Part shown: positions 20,041 to 31,692 of the stretch, piece after piece
Numbering within the stretch: position 1 is the first letter of the stretch
How the letters are laid out: each line of letters opens with the position of its first letter
NCBI RefSeq assembly: GCF_022511585.1
Contig: NZ_JAKWBN010000006.1
Span: 102,270 to 166,269, forward strand
Source: Shimazuella soli
GTDB lineage: Bacteria > Bacillota > Bacilli > Thermoactinomycetales > Thermoactinomycetaceae
Length of the DNA stretch: 64,000 nucleotides
Direction: 5' to 3'
The notes under the pieces: generated by a model
The model's input: the letters and a program-made list of their open reading frames with translations, nothing else
What the model was told of the DNA's origin: nothing
The model's database searches: none
Position numbers and translations under genes: made by a program

Positions 20041-20555
20041 TGAAACAGAACAAAGGTAATAGAAGAGATAGTGCACAGTCCGAGTTCACTGAAAAACTTG
20101 TCAACATCAATCGTGTAGCGAAAGTTGTAAAAGGTGGACGTCGTTTCAGCTTTAGCGCACTAGTTGTTGTTGGAGACGGAAAAGGACGAGTTGGCGCTGG
20201 CATCGGTAAAGCTGCAGAAGTACCAGAAGCAATCAAAAAAGGTGTAGAAGCAGCGAAGAAAAACTTGATCACTGTTCCTCTAACTGGAAACACGATTCCT
20301 CATGATATCGTAGGACGTTTTGGAGCAGGGAAAGTTCTTTTGAAACCAGCTAGTCAAGGTACCGGTGTTATCGCTGGTGGTCCTGTGCGTGATGTTTTAA
20401 CAGTTGCTGGTGTTGGTGATATTTTGACGAAATCAACCGGTTCCAATAATCCAATTAACATGGTGCGTGCAACGCTCGCTGGTCTTTCTAATCTAAAACA
20501 AGCAGATCAAGTTGCAAAACTACGTGGCAAAACTGTTGAAGAGCTACTCGGATAA
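20040..20555 (+). CDS. rpsE: 30S ribosomal protein S5
   Basis: S5 (171 residues) contributes to decoding fidelity. The dsRNA-binding-like region [45 protein letters not shown] and the C-terminal domain with [31 protein letters not shown] are intact. It overlaps the rplR stop by one base; GGAAGGAGG lies in the rplR 3' end. Confidence 0.98.
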   Translation: MKQNKGNRRDSAQSEFTEKLVNINRVAKVVKGGRRFSFSALVVVGDGKGRVGAGIGKAAEVPEAIKKGVEAAKKNLITVPLTGNTIPHDIVGRFGAGKVLLKPASQGTGVIAGGPVRDVLTVAGVGDILTKSTGSNNPINMVRATLAGLSNLKQADQVAKLRGKTVEELLG

Positions 20556-20567
20556 GGAGGGATAACC

Positions 20568-20756
20568 GTGGCAAACAAATTAGCGATTACCCTCAAACGG
20601 AGTATGATTGGGCAGTCGGAGCGCGTTCGGGTAACCCTTCGTACATTAGGCCTAACCAAACGTGAACAAACTGTAGTCAAGCCAGACAATGCTTCGATTC
20701 GAGGTATGGTAAATAAAGTTGTTCATCTTGTAGATGTAAAAGAAGTAACGGAATAA
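20568..20756 (+). CDS. rpmD: 50S ribosomal protein L30
   Basis: L30 (62 residues): [56 protein letters not shown] is canonical. It starts at GTG 20568 after AAGGAGGG, between rpsE and rplO. Confidence 0.97.
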   Translation: MANKLAITLKRSMIGQSERVRVTLRTLGLTKREQTVVKPDNASIRGMVNKVVHLVDVKEVTE

Positions 20757-20790
20757 TAGCATTGACTTAGTACAAGAGGAGGTGCAAAGC

Positions 20791-21231
20791 ATGAAATTAA
20801 ACGAGCTAAAACCAGCACCTGGTTCTCGCAAAGAGTCAAGACGTGTAGGTCGTGGAATGGCTTCTGGTTCTGGTAAAACTTCTGGTCGTGGACATAAAGG
20901 TCAAAACGCTCGCTCAGGTGGTGGAGTTCGACCTGGTTTTGAGGGTGGTCAAAATCCAATTTACCGTCGTTTGCCAAAACGTGGATTTACTAGTCCGAAT
21001 CGCAAAGAGTATGCGATCGTAAATCTTGATACTTTGAATCGTTTTGCTGAGGGTACAGAAGTTACTCCTGAGCTACTCACAGAACTTGGTGTTGTCAAAG
21101 ATACGAAGTCTGGAATTAAGATTCTTGGAAATGGTGAGCTTCAAGTAAAGCTTTCTGTTAAAGCTCATAAGTTTTCCGAAACTGCAGCTGAGAAAATCAG
21201 AGCCGCTGGCGGAGCAACGGAGGTAATCTAA
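20791..21231 (+). CDS. rplO: 50S ribosomal protein L15
   Basis: L15 (146 residues): [49 protein letters not shown] and PKRGF are canonical. The ATG at 20791 follows GAGGAGGTG; an upstream in-frame start lies before that site. Only 1 nt separates its stop from secY. Confidence 0.97.
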   Translation: MKLNELKPAPGSRKESRRVGRGMASGSGKTSGRGHKGQNARSGGGVRPGFEGGQNPIYRRLPKRGFTSPNRKEYAIVNLDTLNRFAEGTEVTPELLTELGVVKDTKSGIKILGNGELQVKLSVKAHKFSETAAEKIRAAGGATEVI

Positions 21232-21232
21232 C

Positions 21233-22534
21233 ATGTTTGCGACCCTTGGTAACATTTTTAAGGTAGAAGATCTCCGCCGTCGAATACTATTTACTCTTAT
21301 CATGTTGGTAGTTTTTCGGATTGGTAGTTTTATACCAGTTCCAAATACTAATCCAGCTGTGCTTCAGCAACTTGCTGATAAAAGTCAAGGAGTATTCGGC
21401 CTGATCAATGCTTTTTCTGGTGGAGCTTTTCGTAATTTCTCTATCTTTGCGATGGGAATTATGCCTTACATTACTGCTTCGATTATTGTTCAGCTACTCA
21501 CGATGGATGTAATTCCTGCATTTGCTCGTTGGGCAAAAGAAGGAGAGACAGGTAGACGTAAAATTACACAAGTTACACGTTATTTTACGATCGGTTTGGC
21601 GTTAATCCAATCCATTACTTTGTCCTTGGGATTTGATCGTCTGCTAGGAAGTGGATTTATACAAAATCCTAACTTTTGGACTTATGCACTTATCTCTCTT
21701 ACACTTACTGCGGGTACAACTTTCTTGATGTGGTTAGGGGAGCAAATTACAGAAAAAGGGATTGGGAACGGAATCTCTATTCTTATTTTTGCTGGTATCA
21801 TGGCTAGCATCCCTAATCATATCAGTCAGGTATACAGTAGCTTGTTTACCAAGAATGCACCTATTGCCATTGGTGTAATAAAAACTGTCGGATTACTTGT
21901 TGTAATTGTGATTGTCATCGCGGGCGTTATTTACATCCAACAGGGTGTACGTAAAATTCCAGTCCAATATACCAAAAGAGTTGTTGGTCGTAAGATGTAC
22001 GGGGGTCAGTCGACACACTTGCCATTTAAAATCAATGCTGCTGGTGTTATCCCTGTGATCTTTGCACTTTCCCTCTTGCTTTTCCCACCTACTATTGCGA
22101 GTTTCTGGGCGGGAAATGCAGTAGCGGACTGGATTCGCGTCAACTTTGACTATACGCAAGCTCCACTCGGTATGATTCTTTATCTGCTTCTCATTGTTGG
22201 GTTTACGTACTTTTATACTTTTGTACAAATTAACCCAATGCAACTTTCTGATCAGATGAAGAAAAATGGTGGTTTTGTTCCTGGTATCCGTCCTGGTAAA
22301 GCGACAGAATCTTATCTCACAAAAGTATTGAATCGCCTTACGCTTCCAGGGGCATTCTTCCTTGCAGCAGTTGCTATTCTTCCAGTCTTTATCATTTCTA
22401 TCTCAGGTCTTCCACAGTCTGTACAGATTGGTGGTACATCCCTTTTGATCGTTGTAGGGGTAGCACTTGAGACGATGAAGACGATCGAGAGCCAACTAAT
22501 CAAGCGCCACTACAAAGGATTTATGAACAGCTAA
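21233..22534 (+). CDS. secY: Protein translocase subunit SecY
   Basis: SecY (433 residues) is the channel of the Sec translocon, with ten predicted membrane segments. FRIGSFIPVPNTN, the plug region FSGGAFRNFSIFAMGIMPYITASIIVQLL, the GEQITEKGIGNGISILIFAGI segment and the C-terminal cytosolic loop QYTKRVVGRKMYGGQSTHLPFKINAAGVIPVIFA are visible. Its ribosome binding site (GGAGG) lies in the rplO 3' end, so translation is probably coupled. Confidence 0.98.
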   Translation: MFATLGNIFKVEDLRRRILFTLIMLVVFRIGSFIPVPNTNPAVLQQLADKSQGVFGLINAFSGGAFRNFSIFAMGIMPYITASIIVQLLTMDVIPAFARWAKEGETGRRKITQVTRYFTIGLALIQSITLSLGFDRLLGSGFIQNPNFWTYALISLTLTAGTTFLMWLGEQITEKGIGNGISILIFAGIMASIPNHISQVYSSLFTKNAPIAIGVIKTVGLLVVIVIVIAGVIYIQQGVRKIPVQYTKRVVGRKMYGGQSTHLPFKINAAGVIPVIFALSLLLFPPTIASFWAGNAVADWIRVNFDYTQAPLGMILYLLLIVGFTYFYTFVQINPMQLSDQMKKNGGFVPGIRPGKATESYLTKVLNRLTLPGAFFLAAVAILPVFIISISGLPQSVQIGGTSLLIVVGVALETMKTIESQLIKRHYKGFMNS

Positions 22535-22607
22535 GACAAAGAAATTGACATACACATGCGACCATAGGTCGAACTTGATACGTGTGGCCGTCCTTCCGGA
22601 GGGATGA

Positions 22608-24018
<1,411 letters not shown>

Positions 24019-24022
<4 letters not shown>

Positions 24023-24345
24023 AGGCCTTACACGAGGCAGCAAGTCGAATTCATTTAGGGCAGATAATAATGGTCTTATCTGGACGGGAAGCAGGAAAAA
24101 ATGCTGTCGTTGTTCGTTTAGATGATTCTTATGTTTGGTTAGCAAATGGGCAAGAACGCAAATATGCTAACCCAAAGCGTAAGAATAGACGTCATATACA
24201 ACCAACGAGATTTATTGCAGATGAAGTAAGTGATGCGATACAGTCTCATGGATTTGTAGATGATGCGAAATTGGTGTTTGCCCTAAATCAGTACAAAAAG
24301 CTGAATTTGAAGGGGGGGAAATCTGCAACAAAACATAGGAAATAA
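24019..24345 (+). CDS. KOW-domain RNA-binding protein (YbzG-like)
   Basis: This 108-residue protein has an N-terminal KOW motif ([33 protein letters not shown]) and a basic C-terminus. It is the positional counterpart of B. subtilis ybzG between map and infA; L14e-like RNA binding is inferred. ATGA overlap with map. Confidence 0.88.
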
Positions 24346-24477
24346 CCTATTAAAAACAGGTTAAAAATGGCTGTAGCTTGACTAAGGTGCATGATTAGGT
24401 TAACTTAGTTGTGATCTGAAAGTCATTTTAGTCAAAAGGACTTTCTCATTTGAGGCGATGAGGTAAAGCTCAGCTAT
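24346..24477 (+). promoter_or_regulatory. Leader region ahead of infA with a hairpin
   Basis: The gap contains TTGACT followed 17 nt later by TAACTT (a weak candidate promoter) and a 7-bp stem GAAAGTC/GACTTTC around 24418-24445. Either could set infA-rpmJ-rpsM expression apart from the upstream genes. Confidence 0.35.
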
Positions 24478-24507
24478 TTGCTATGTTTTCGTGGCAGAGT
24501 AACTCTA

Positions 24508-24726
24508 TTGGCCAAAGAAGATGTGATTGAGGTTATGGGTGTTGTAAGAGAGCCCCTGCCTAACGCCATGTTTAAAGTGGAGTTAGAGAACGGTCATGAA
24601 GTGCTCGCTCATGTATCGGGTAAGATTCGCATGCACTTCATTCGGATTTTGCCAGGAGACAAAGTGACAGTTCAACTTTCTCCATACGACTTATCCCGTG
24701 GGCGTATTACCTTTCGGCATAAATAG
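24508..24726 (+). CDS. infA: Translation initiation factor IF-1
   Basis: IF-1 (72 residues, OB fold) blocks the 30S A site at initiation. The start TTG 24508 gives [41 protein letters not shown], the normal family N-terminus. No clear Shine-Dalgarno precedes it; GATGAGG near 24457-24463 instead sits before an in-frame TTG at 24478, which would add ten residues. The shorter form is preferred by homology, with the start unusual enough to check. Confidence 0.93.
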   Translation: MAKEDVIEVMGVVREPLPNAMFKVELENGHEVLAHVSGKIRMHFIRILPGDKVTVQLSPYDLSRGRITFRHK

Positions 24727-24809
24727 TCTAAAGTTAGAGGATCAGAGACTAGATGTTCATTTTAGAAAAGATTCTACTTTGATTCCTCTAAAATAGGAGG
24801 TTTGGAGAA

Positions 24810-24923
24810 GTGAAAGTTCAGCCATCAGTTAAACCCATCTGCGAAAAATGTAAGGTTATTAGACGCAATGGAAAAGTCATGGTAATTTGTGAAAATCCAA
24901 GGCACAAACAAAAGCAAGGTTAG
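24810..24923 (+). CDS. rpmJ: 50S ribosomal protein L36
   Basis: A 37-residue protein from GTG 24810 to TAG 24923, reading [19 protein letters not shown] at its start with zinc ligands C-X2-C, a further Cys (VICENP) and His near the end. AATAGGAGG lies upstream. It has the expected position between infA and rpsM. Confidence 0.96.
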   Translation: MKVQPSVKPICEKCKVIRRNGKVMVICENPRHKQKQG

Positions 24924-24938
24924 GAGGTGTAGAGATAG

Positions 24939-25307
24939 ATGGCACGGATAGCAAGTATTGACTTACCTCGTGAAAAACGGGTAGAGATCGCTCTCACCTA
25001 CATCTATGGTATCGGTCGCCCAAAAGCTAATGAAATTTTGGCTGCGACAGGCATTAATCCAGATACTCGTGTACGTGATCTAACAGAAGAGGAAGTATCC
25101 CAACTACGTACTTACATTGATAAAAATGTAGTGGTAGAAGGAGACCTCCGCCGTGATATTGCACTTAACATCAAACGTTTGATGGAAATTGCATCTTACC
25201 GTGGTATTCGCCATAGAAGAGGTTTACCTGTTCGTGGTCAAAGTACCAAAACCAATGCTCGTACACGTAAAGGTCCACGTCGTACAGTAGCGAATAAGAA
25301 AAAATAA
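24939..25307 (+). CDS. rpsM: 30S ribosomal protein S13
   Basis: S13 (122 residues): [28 protein letters not shown], and the C-terminal [37 protein letters not shown] that reaches the P-site tRNA, are canonical. AGGAGGTG precedes the ATG. Confidence 0.98.
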   Translation: MARIASIDLPREKRVEIALTYIYGIGRPKANEILAATGINPDTRVRDLTEEEVSQLRTYIDKNVVVEGDLRRDIALNIKRLMEIASYRGIRHRRGLPVRGQSTKTNARTRKGPRRTVANKKK

Positions 25308-25326
25308 TAAGTAAGGAGGGATACTT

Positions 25327-25725
25327 GTGGTAAAACGTAAAACATCCAACCAACGTGTGAAACGTCGTGTGAAAAAACACGTTGAATCTGGCGTGGTACA
25401 CATCCGCTCCACTTTTAACAATACTATCATCACGATTGCTGATCCACGTGGTAATTCCATCGCTTGGGCTAGTGCTGGTACCATGGGCTTCAAAGGTAGC
25501 CGTAAAAGCACACCATTTGCAGCTCAAATGGCTGCAGAACAAGCTGCAAAAACAGCAATGGAAAGTGGCATGAAAAACGTAGAAGTAATGGTTAAAGGCC
25601 CAGGAGCTGGACGTGAAGCAGCGATTCGATCATTACAAGCTGCGGGATTAGAAGTGAGCTTGATTAAAGACGTAACTCCTATCCCACACAATGGTTGTCG
25701 TCCACCAAAGCGTCGTCGTGTATAA
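25327..25725 (+). CDS. rpsK: 30S ribosomal protein S11
   Basis: S11 (132 residues): [22 protein letters not shown] and the C-terminal [15 protein letters not shown] are canonical. It starts at GTG 25327 after TAAGGAGGG, between rpsM and rpoA. Confidence 0.98.
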   Translation: MVKRKTSNQRVKRRVKKHVESGVVHIRSTFNNTIITIADPRGNSIAWASAGTMGFKGSRKSTPFAAQMAAEQAAKTAMESGMKNVEVMVKGPGAGREAAIRSLQAAGLEVSLIKDVTPIPHNGCRPPKRRRV

Positions 25726-25765
25726 GCGTGTCGTGCCTGTTGGTTTATTTTACCGGTAATTTGTG

Positions 25766-25771
25766 TATAAT
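25766..25771 (+). promoter_or_regulatory. Candidate internal -10 element upstream of rpoA
   Basis: A perfect TATAAT lies 80 nt upstream of the rpoA start in the 126-nt gap after rpsK, with only a weak -35 region (GTTTAT at 17 nt). It may drive separate rpoA-rplQ transcription. Confidence 0.35.
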
Positions 25772-25851
25772 GGATGAGACAAGTTCTGATCTGTTTATTT
25801 ATTAAATACCGAATAATGCCCGGAACGCGACGTTCTAAAAGGAGGGGCCGT

Positions 25852-26805
25852 ATGATAGAAATTGAAAAACCTAGGATCGAAGCAGTTAAAATGAGCGACG
25901 ATCATCGATACGGAAGATTCGTGGTGGAACCCCTAGAACGTGGATACGGAACAACATTGGGTAATTCGCTGCGCCGTATCTTGCTCTCCTCTTTACCCGG
26001 CGCTGCTGTCACATCTGTGCAAATCGATGGGGTATTGCACGAGTTTTCCACCATTGCGGGTGTGGTAGAGGATACAACGGAGATTATTTTAAATCTAAAA
26101 AAGCTATCTCTGAAGATTCATTCCGATGAGGAAAAGGTTTTAGAAATCGATATTGAGGGCGGTTCTGGGGGAAGAGCTGTTCTTGCTGGAGATATCCGTG
26201 CGGATAGCGATGTAGAAATCTTAAATCCAGATCTTCATATTGCTACGCTTGCAGGGGATGCACACTTACATATTCGTATGACTGCGAATCGTGGACGTGG
26301 ATATATTCCTGCTGAGCGCAATAAGTCAGAAGACATGCCAATCGGAGTTATCCCTATTGATTCTATTTATACACCAATCGACAGAGTGAACTTTCAAGTT
26401 GAGAATACACGTGTTGGACAAGTTACCAACTATGACAAACTGACATTGGAAGTTTGGTCTGATGGTAGTTTGCATCCAGATGAAGCAGTCAGCCTTGGTG
26501 CTAAAATCTTAAATGAGCATCTTATGTTATTTGTTGGTTTGACAGAAGAAGCACAAGGTGCAGAGATTATGGTTGAGAAAGAAGAGGATAAGAAAGAGAA
26601 AGTGATGGAGATGACCATCGAAGAACTTGATCTATCTGTCCGTTCTTATAACTGCTTAAAACGTGCTGGCATCAACACCGTACAAGAGCTAACTCAAAAA
26701 TCAGAAGAAGATATGATGAAAGTGCGTAACTTAGGACGTAAATCGCTAGAAGAAGTACAAGAAAAGCTAGTGGAACTCGGACTTGGATTACGTGAAGAAG
26801 ATTAA
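25852..26805 (+). CDS. rpoA: RNA polymerase alpha subunit
   Basis: Alpha (317 residues) nucleates RNA polymerase assembly. The start ATG 25852 ([50 protein letters not shown]) follows AAAGGAGGGG; a longer upstream frame is rejected. The N-terminal dimerisation domain, a linker, and the C-terminal domain ([48 protein letters not shown]) that binds UP elements are complete. Confidence 0.98.
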   Translation: MIEIEKPRIEAVKMSDDHRYGRFVVEPLERGYGTTLGNSLRRILLSSLPGAAVTSVQIDGVLHEFSTIAGVVEDTTEIILNLKKLSLKIHSDEEKVLEIDIEGGSGGRAVLAGDIRADSDVEILNPDLHIATLAGDAHLHIRMTANRGRGYIPAERNKSEDMPIGVIPIDSIYTPIDRVNFQVENTRVGQVTNYDKLTLEVWSDGSLHPDEAVSLGAKILNEHLMLFVGLTEEAQGAEIMVEKEEDKKEKVMEMTIEELDLSVRSYNCLKRAGINTVQELTQKSEEDMMKVRNLGRKSLEEVQEKLVELGLGLREED

Positions 26806-26832
26806 TCCTAAGTAGCGGGGGAGGGAAAAAAT

Positions 26833-27225
26833 ATGGCATACTCCAAGTTAGGACGTAATAGTAGTGCGAGAAAAGCACTTCTTCGTGACCTTGTGACAGA
26901 CTTGATTCTAAATGAAAGAATCGAAACAACCGAAGCAAAAGCTAAGGAACTTCGTTCTATCACAGACAAGCTGATTACACTTGGAAAACGCGGCGATCTC
27001 CACGCTCGTCGTCAAGCAGCAGAGTTTGTTCGTACCAATCGTTCCTACACAGAGAACGAAGGGGAAGAAGCAACTCATCATAAAAACGTTGATGCAGTTA
27101 AAAAATTGTTTGAAGATATCGCACCACGTTACCAAGAGCGCAATGGTGGGTATACTCGTATCTTGAAACTAGGACCACGTCGTGGTGATGGTGCACCAAT
27201 GGTTTTTATTGAACTTGTAAAGTAA
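26833..27225 (+). CDS. rplQ: 50S ribosomal protein L17
   Basis: L17 (130 residues): [62 protein letters not shown] and [25 protein letters not shown] are canonical. It ends the alpha operon. Confidence 0.98.
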   Translation: MAYSKLGRNSSARKALLRDLVTDLILNERIETTEAKAKELRSITDKLITLGKRGDLHARRQAAEFVRTNRSYTENEGEEATHHKNVDAVKKLFEDIAPRYQERNGGYTRILKLGPRRGDGAPMVFIELVK

Positions 27226-27236
27226 AAAAGAATTGA

Positions 27237-27275
27237 CAAAGGGGAGGGCAGGATCGGACCGGTCCACCCTTTTTT
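27237..27275 (+). terminator. Probable terminator after rplQ
   Basis: A G-rich arm (AAAGGGGAGGG) and CCCTTTTTT flank a self-complementary GGACCGGTCC core, followed by six Ts. The fold is imperfect but the position and T-run suit a terminator of the alpha operon. Confidence 0.55.
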
Positions 27276-27419
27276 GTTAGAAAAAGTTATATGACTCTAT
27301 AATGCCTACAAGCTTATCCATCGACAATGTTTTCTATTTCGGATAAAAAGTATAACTTTATCTGTTAGCATGAATGGATAAGCTTTTGTGGGTTGTTTTT
27401 CTTGATTAGGAGCGTTTTT

Positions 27420-28259
27420 ATGGGAACGGAAATTACATTAAAAGATGTATGGTTTCATTACTATCCTCAAACAGAATCCCGTGAAAATTGGGCAGTTCAA
27501 AATGTGAGTTTAGATTTTCAACAAGGCGAATATGTCAGTATCATTGGTTCCAACGGATCAGGAAAATCATCTTTAGCTTGTCTCTTAAATGGGTTATTTA
27601 TTCCAACTGAGGGAGCATTTTGTATTAATGGGCAGCCTATTACTACGGATCAAGACCGCTGGGAATTAAAACGCAGAGTGGGCATGATTTTCCAAAATCC
27701 AGATAACCAAATTGTTGCACCCTCCGTTGTAGACGATATTGCTTTTGGTCTAGAAAACCTGGGAGTAAGCCGAGAAGAAATGAAATATCGTATTCCTCTT
27801 GTTTTGGAGCAAGTTGGTCTATCAGGATTAGAAAAAAAAGAACCACATCATCTATCAGGCGGGCAAAAACAACGTCTCGCTATTGCAGGTATTTTGGCGA
27901 TGCAACCAGATGTCATCATATTCGATGAATCTACATCGATGTTGGACCCAGATGGGAGAAAACATATCCTTCGACTGATGGATGAATTGCATAAATCGGG
28001 TATTACTATTATCCATATTACCCATCAAGCTACTGAGGCGTTTCTTGCTGAGCGGCTGATTGTGATCCATCAAGGCCGAATCATGATGGATCAAAGTAGT
28101 AAAGAATTATATGCAAATGCGACTCTACTAGACCAATGGGGGTTAGATGTACCAATTGGTATTTTGCTGCACCAAGCATTACGAGATAAAGGTTGGAAAC
28201 TTTCAGAGAAGATGGAGAGTGAAGAACAATTGGTGAGTGAGTTATGGACATCCATGTAA
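27420..28259 (+). CDS. ecfA1: ECF transporter ATPase subunit A1
   Basis: One of two ATPases (279 residues) of the shared energy-coupling factor module for vitamin uptake. Walker A GSNGSGKSS, Q-loop MIFQNPDNQIV, signature LSGGQKQRLAIAG and Walker B VIIFDESTSMLDP are present. ATG 27420 follows TTAGGAG; an earlier in-frame start is rejected. It overlaps ecfA2 by 16 nt. Confidence 0.95.
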   Translation: MGTEITLKDVWFHYYPQTESRENWAVQNVSLDFQQGEYVSIIGSNGSGKSSLACLLNGLFIPTEGAFCINGQPITTDQDRWELKRRVGMIFQNPDNQIVAPSVVDDIAFGLENLGVSREEMKYRIPLVLEQVGLSGLEKKEPHHLSGGQKQRLAIAGILAMQPDVIIFDESTSMLDPDGRKHILRLMDELHKSGITIIHITHQATEAFLAERLIVIHQGRIMMDQSSKELYANATLLDQWGLDVPIGILLHQALRDKGWKLSEKMESEEQLVSELWTSM

Positions 28260-29104
28260 ATGACATATCATATGTGTATCAGAAAGGGACACCTTTTGAA
28301 GAGGAAGCTTTGTCAAATCTCTCCCTCTCCATACAACATGGGATTATACAGGCGATTATTGGGAAGACAGGTTCAGGGAAATCAACTTTAATCGGGCTTT
28401 TATCTGGTTTATTGCGTCCCTCTAAAGGAAGTATTACAGTCGGTGAGGATAAAGTTACTGCAACCACTAAAAAAATTCCTTTTCGCTCTAAGGTGGGCGT
28501 TGTTTTTCAATATCCAGAGCACCAATTATTTGCGGAGACTGTTTACAAAGATATTTCCTACGGACCTACGAATCAAGGTATCCCAGCTGAGGAAATAAAA
28601 AATCGAGTTTATCATGCTATAGATTTGGTTGGATTGGATGAATCGTTACTTGAGAAATCCCCCTTCAGTTTAAGCGGTGGACAGATGAGAAGAGTTGCAC
28701 TTGCAGGTGTTCTGGCTATGGAACCATCTATTCTTATACTGGATGAACCTACAGCCGGTTTAGACAGAATAGGCAGTGAGCAACTCCTGAGTCTTATTCA
28801 TCATTTACATCAGCAAAAACAAGTAACCATTATTTTGGTTACCCATCAAATGGATGAAGTAGCGAGACTCGCAGGTCAAGTTCTTGTTTTAGAGAAAGGA
28901 CAAGCTGTTTTTAACGGTTCTCCAGTTGAGTTGTTTTCAGAACGGTCAAGGCTGGATAAACTTGGTATGGAACCTCCAAGCCTAACAAAACTAATTGATC
29001 GTCTTAATGAGCGTATTCATCCGCCTATTCCTACTTCTTTATTTGAACTCGACCAGCTTGTTGCTCATTTAGAGCTTCGAAGGAAGGTGGGAAATAATGA
29101 GTAG
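28244..29104 (+). CDS. ecfA2: ECF transporter ATPase subunit A2
   Basis: The second ECF ATPase (286 residues): Walker A GKTGSGKST, Q-loop VVFQYPEHQLFAETV, signature LSGGQMRRVALAG, Walker B LILDEPTAGLD. It pairs with EcfA1 on EcfT. It overlaps both ecfA1 and ecfT (8 nt), a tight operon as in B. subtilis. Confidence 0.96.
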   Translation: MDIHVNDISYVYQKGTPFEEEALSNLSLSIQHGIIQAIIGKTGSGKSTLIGLLSGLLRPSKGSITVGEDKVTATTKKIPFRSKVGVVFQYPEHQLFAETVYKDISYGPTNQGIPAEEIKNRVYHAIDLVGLDESLLEKSPFSLSGGQMRRVALAGVLAMEPSILILDEPTAGLDRIGSEQLLSLIHHLHQQKQVTIILVTHQMDEVARLAGQVLVLEKGQAVFNGSPVELFSERSRLDKLGMEPPSLTKLIDRLNERIHPPIPTSLFELDQLVAHLELRRKVGNNE

Positions 29105-29891
29105 GATTGTTATCGGGCAATACATCCCAGGGGACTCTTTCCTGCATCGGCTTGATCCAAGAGCAAAACTCCTCTTTGTTTTTCTGTTTTTCTTTCTCAT
29201 TTTTTTAGCAAATAATATATCTACTTATCTCATACTCTATTTATTTGTCGCTATTTGTATCCTTTTATCGCAGATACGAGTACGTCTCTTTCTTGGATCT
29301 ATCAAACCGGTCTTGTTTATTATTATTCTTACCTCTATCTTGCATTTGGTCATGACCAAAGGGGGAGCAGCACTTCTTACTACACCTTTATTTACCGTAT
29401 ATGAAGAGGGAGTACGTCAAGCTGCTTTTATCTCTTCCCGGTTTCTCATCCTGGTAGTTATGGCGTCTATATTAACATTTACGACATCATCACTCGATTT
29501 AACAGATGCTTTAGAACAATTACTAGAACCACTGAAAAAAATTCGTGTACCTGTTCACGAATTAGCACTGATGATGTCTATTGCGCTGCGGTTTATCCCT
29601 ACCCTGTGGGAAGAAACAGAAAAAATCAAGAATGCGCAGCTCGCTCGTGGAGCGAATTTGGAAAGCGGTAATATTTTTAAGCGTCTAGCAGCCTATATAC
29701 CTATCTTTATCCCATTGTTTCTCTCTTCTTTCCGCAGAGCAGAAGAGCTAGCGATGGCAATGGAAGCACGGGCTTACCGTGGCGGGATTGGTAGAACCAA
29801 ATATCGATTGTTGCAGTATAAGGGAAAAGATTATAGTCTAATCGTGATCTTTCTCCTGTTAGTAATCATGATAGGATGGCTTCGTTCATGA
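29097..29891 (+). CDS. ecfT: ECF transporter transmembrane subunit EcfT
   Basis: The membrane scaffold (264 residues) linking substrate-binding S components to the ATPases. It has several hydrophobic segments and the cytosolic coupling helices with the Ala-Arg-Gly motifs AQLARGANL and AMEARAYRGG. It overlaps ecfA2 and truA. No substrate-specific S component is in the window. Confidence 0.95.
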   Translation: MSRIVIGQYIPGDSFLHRLDPRAKLLFVFLFFFLIFLANNISTYLILYLFVAICILLSQIRVRLFLGSIKPVLFIIILTSILHLVMTKGGAALLTTPLFTVYEEGVRQAAFISSRFLILVVMASILTFTTSSLDLTDALEQLLEPLKKIRVPVHELALMMSIALRFIPTLWEETEKIKNAQLARGANLESGNIFKRLAAYIPIFIPLFLSSFRRAEELAMAMEARAYRGGIGRTKYRLLQYKGKDYSLIVIFLLLVIMIGWLRS

Positions 29892-30655
29892 GAAAAATAA
29901 AGATGATTATCGCTTATGATGGAACGGATTTTTCCGGTTTTCAACGGCAACCGGGTCGCCGTACGATCCAAGGCGTTTTAGAGGAAACTCTGAGTAGGAT
30001 ACTGAAAGAAAACATCATTATTGAAGGCTCAGGCAGAACGGATGCAGGCGTACATGCTTTGGGGCAGGTATGTCACTTTATCACGAGTAAACCCATCCCG
30101 GCAGAACGCTTTCCTTATATACTTCGACACTCGTTGCCGCCAGACTTGATCATCAATAGCAGTGAGGAAGTAGAGATGGACTTTCATGCCCGGAAAAGTG
30201 CTCACTGGAAGACCTATCGTTATCAAGTTGAAACACAAGCAGTTCCCAGGCTTCATATGAGGCGTTTTGCATATCACTATCCTGTTGACGTCGATCTGAA
30301 GGCGATGAAACAAGCAGCTGAATATTTGCTGGGACAACATGATTTTACTTCTTTTTGCTCAGCAAAAACAGAGATAGAGGATAAAGTACGTACTGTTTAT
30401 GATGCAGCAGTTTGGGAAGAAAATGGGTTTCGTTATATAGAAGTTACAGGAAGTGGCTTTCTTTATAATATGGTGCGAATTATCGTGGGCACCCTTCATG
30501 ATGTGGGAAAAGGAAAGATCAAAGCACTTGATATTCCATCTATTATAAACGCATGTGACCGCCAGGCAGCAGGCTCTACGTTTCCACCAGAAGGACTGCA
30601 TCTTTTGAAAGTGGGTTACCAACCTATAGCAAAGGATTTTCTTTATGTAGAATAA
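29888..30655 (+). CDS. truA: tRNA pseudouridine(38-40) synthase
   Basis: TruA (255 residues) modifies the tRNA anticodon arm. The catalytic Asp lies in GSGRTDAGVHALGQV; MIIAYDGTDFSGFQRQP, QAAEYLLGQHDFTSFCS and GSGFLYNMVRIIVGTL are typical. ATG 29888 gives an ATGA overlap with ecfT. In B. subtilis truA is followed at once by rplM; here about 5.3 kb intervenes. Confidence 0.96.
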   Translation: MRKIKMIIAYDGTDFSGFQRQPGRRTIQGVLEETLSRILKENIIIEGSGRTDAGVHALGQVCHFITSKPIPAERFPYILRHSLPPDLIINSSEEVEMDFHARKSAHWKTYRYQVETQAVPRLHMRRFAYHYPVDVDLKAMKQAAEYLLGQHDFTSFCSAKTEIEDKVRTVYDAAVWEENGFRYIEVTGSGFLYNMVRIIVGTLHDVGKGKIKALDIPSIINACDRQAAGSTFPPEGLHLLKVGYQPIAKDFLYVE

Positions 30656-30844
30656 ACAGGAATCCCTTGATTTTATATTTTACGTACATACTATTTTCAC
30701 TAATAGATGAATGTTTTGATCATTCCTATACTATATAATTGTGTTAAATGGAAATCTTACTACTAGATGGGCTATTATTATACTACTTAATCGCACTTTT
30801 TCCACAACTTTTATCATTTATAGATAGATAGGGAGTGTGAGCAC

Positions 30845-31345
30845 ATGAACCTAAAAAAATGGCGTGTAGGCTTATTGAGTGCAGCAGTGGGAGTTGCAGG
30901 TCTGTTTGTAGGAATTTCGGATACACATGCAGCAAATTATCAGTTTGATGGAAAAAGTCCAGTAGCTACCCATTGTAATAAAACTGGAGTTGCGGAAAAA
31001 ACAAAACCTTTTTCCTTGAAACTAAAAAATGGACAAAAAGTAACCGGGAAAATATACCTAATGTACAGTACAAAATGTAAAACAGCTTGGTCCTATGTTA
31101 AATTGGATAAATCCCTCCCCTCCAACATGGAAATAAATGGTATTGTAAAACGCAAAAACGATAAGAAAACTTACTCCTGTTACTCCAAAGGTGGCAATGG
31201 CATGATCGAACCAGGGCAGAGAAATTGTTATAGTGCGATGGTATATGATTATAAACCAAACACTTCTTATGCAAGTGCAACTGCCTATTCTCCAAAAGGT
31301 TTTTATAATACAGGTAAACCTCTAGATAATACTGATCCTTATTAA
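30845..31345 (+). CDS. Secreted DUF2690-type protein
   Basis: A 166-residue exported protein with a signal peptide (residues 1-30, cleavage likely after DTHA). The mature part has four cysteines, in ATHCNKTG, STKCKTAW, YSCYSK and QRNCYSA, matching the DUF2690 pattern of small secreted proteins common in actinomycetes and filamentous Bacillota. Function is unknown. AGGGAGTGTGAGCAC precedes the ATG. It is monocistronic, with its own terminator. Confidence 0.85.
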   Translation: MNLKKWRVGLLSAAVGVAGLFVGISDTHAANYQFDGKSPVATHCNKTGVAEKTKPFSLKLKNGQKVTGKIYLMYSTKCKTAWSYVKLDKSLPSNMEINGIVKRKNDKKTYSCYSKGGNGMIEPGQRNCYSAMVYDYKPNTSYASATAYSPKGFYNTGKPLDNTDPY

Positions 31346-31368
31346 GATAAATATATTTTTTTAGAGAA

Positions 31369-31397
31369 GGGTACTAGATAACTAGTACTCTTTTTTA
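31369..31397 (+). terminator. Terminator after DUF2690 gene
   Basis: A 7-bp stem GTACTAG (31371-31377) / CTAGTAC (31382-31388) followed by a run of six Ts. Confidence 0.85.
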
Positions 31398-31692
31398 TAT
31401 TGCATTTTGATATATCCTTAATCTAATACTTGTAGGTATAATGGAACATTAAAGGTAGTTCACATCTTAGTGAAAATAACTTTAGGAATATTCAGTAAGT
31501 AATTTCCCTTTGTTTAACCTAGTATCTCTTTTATTCTATTACGATGCTAGGGTAACGCTTCACATTTTGATGAAACAATTTACATTTTGGAAACATTCTG
31601 TATCGCTTTTGGAAAACTTTGTCCTTTAATCTATAGGTACAAAGGAATGAAAATAAGAGTAAACAGACAGTCTTTTATTATCCAAAAGATAA

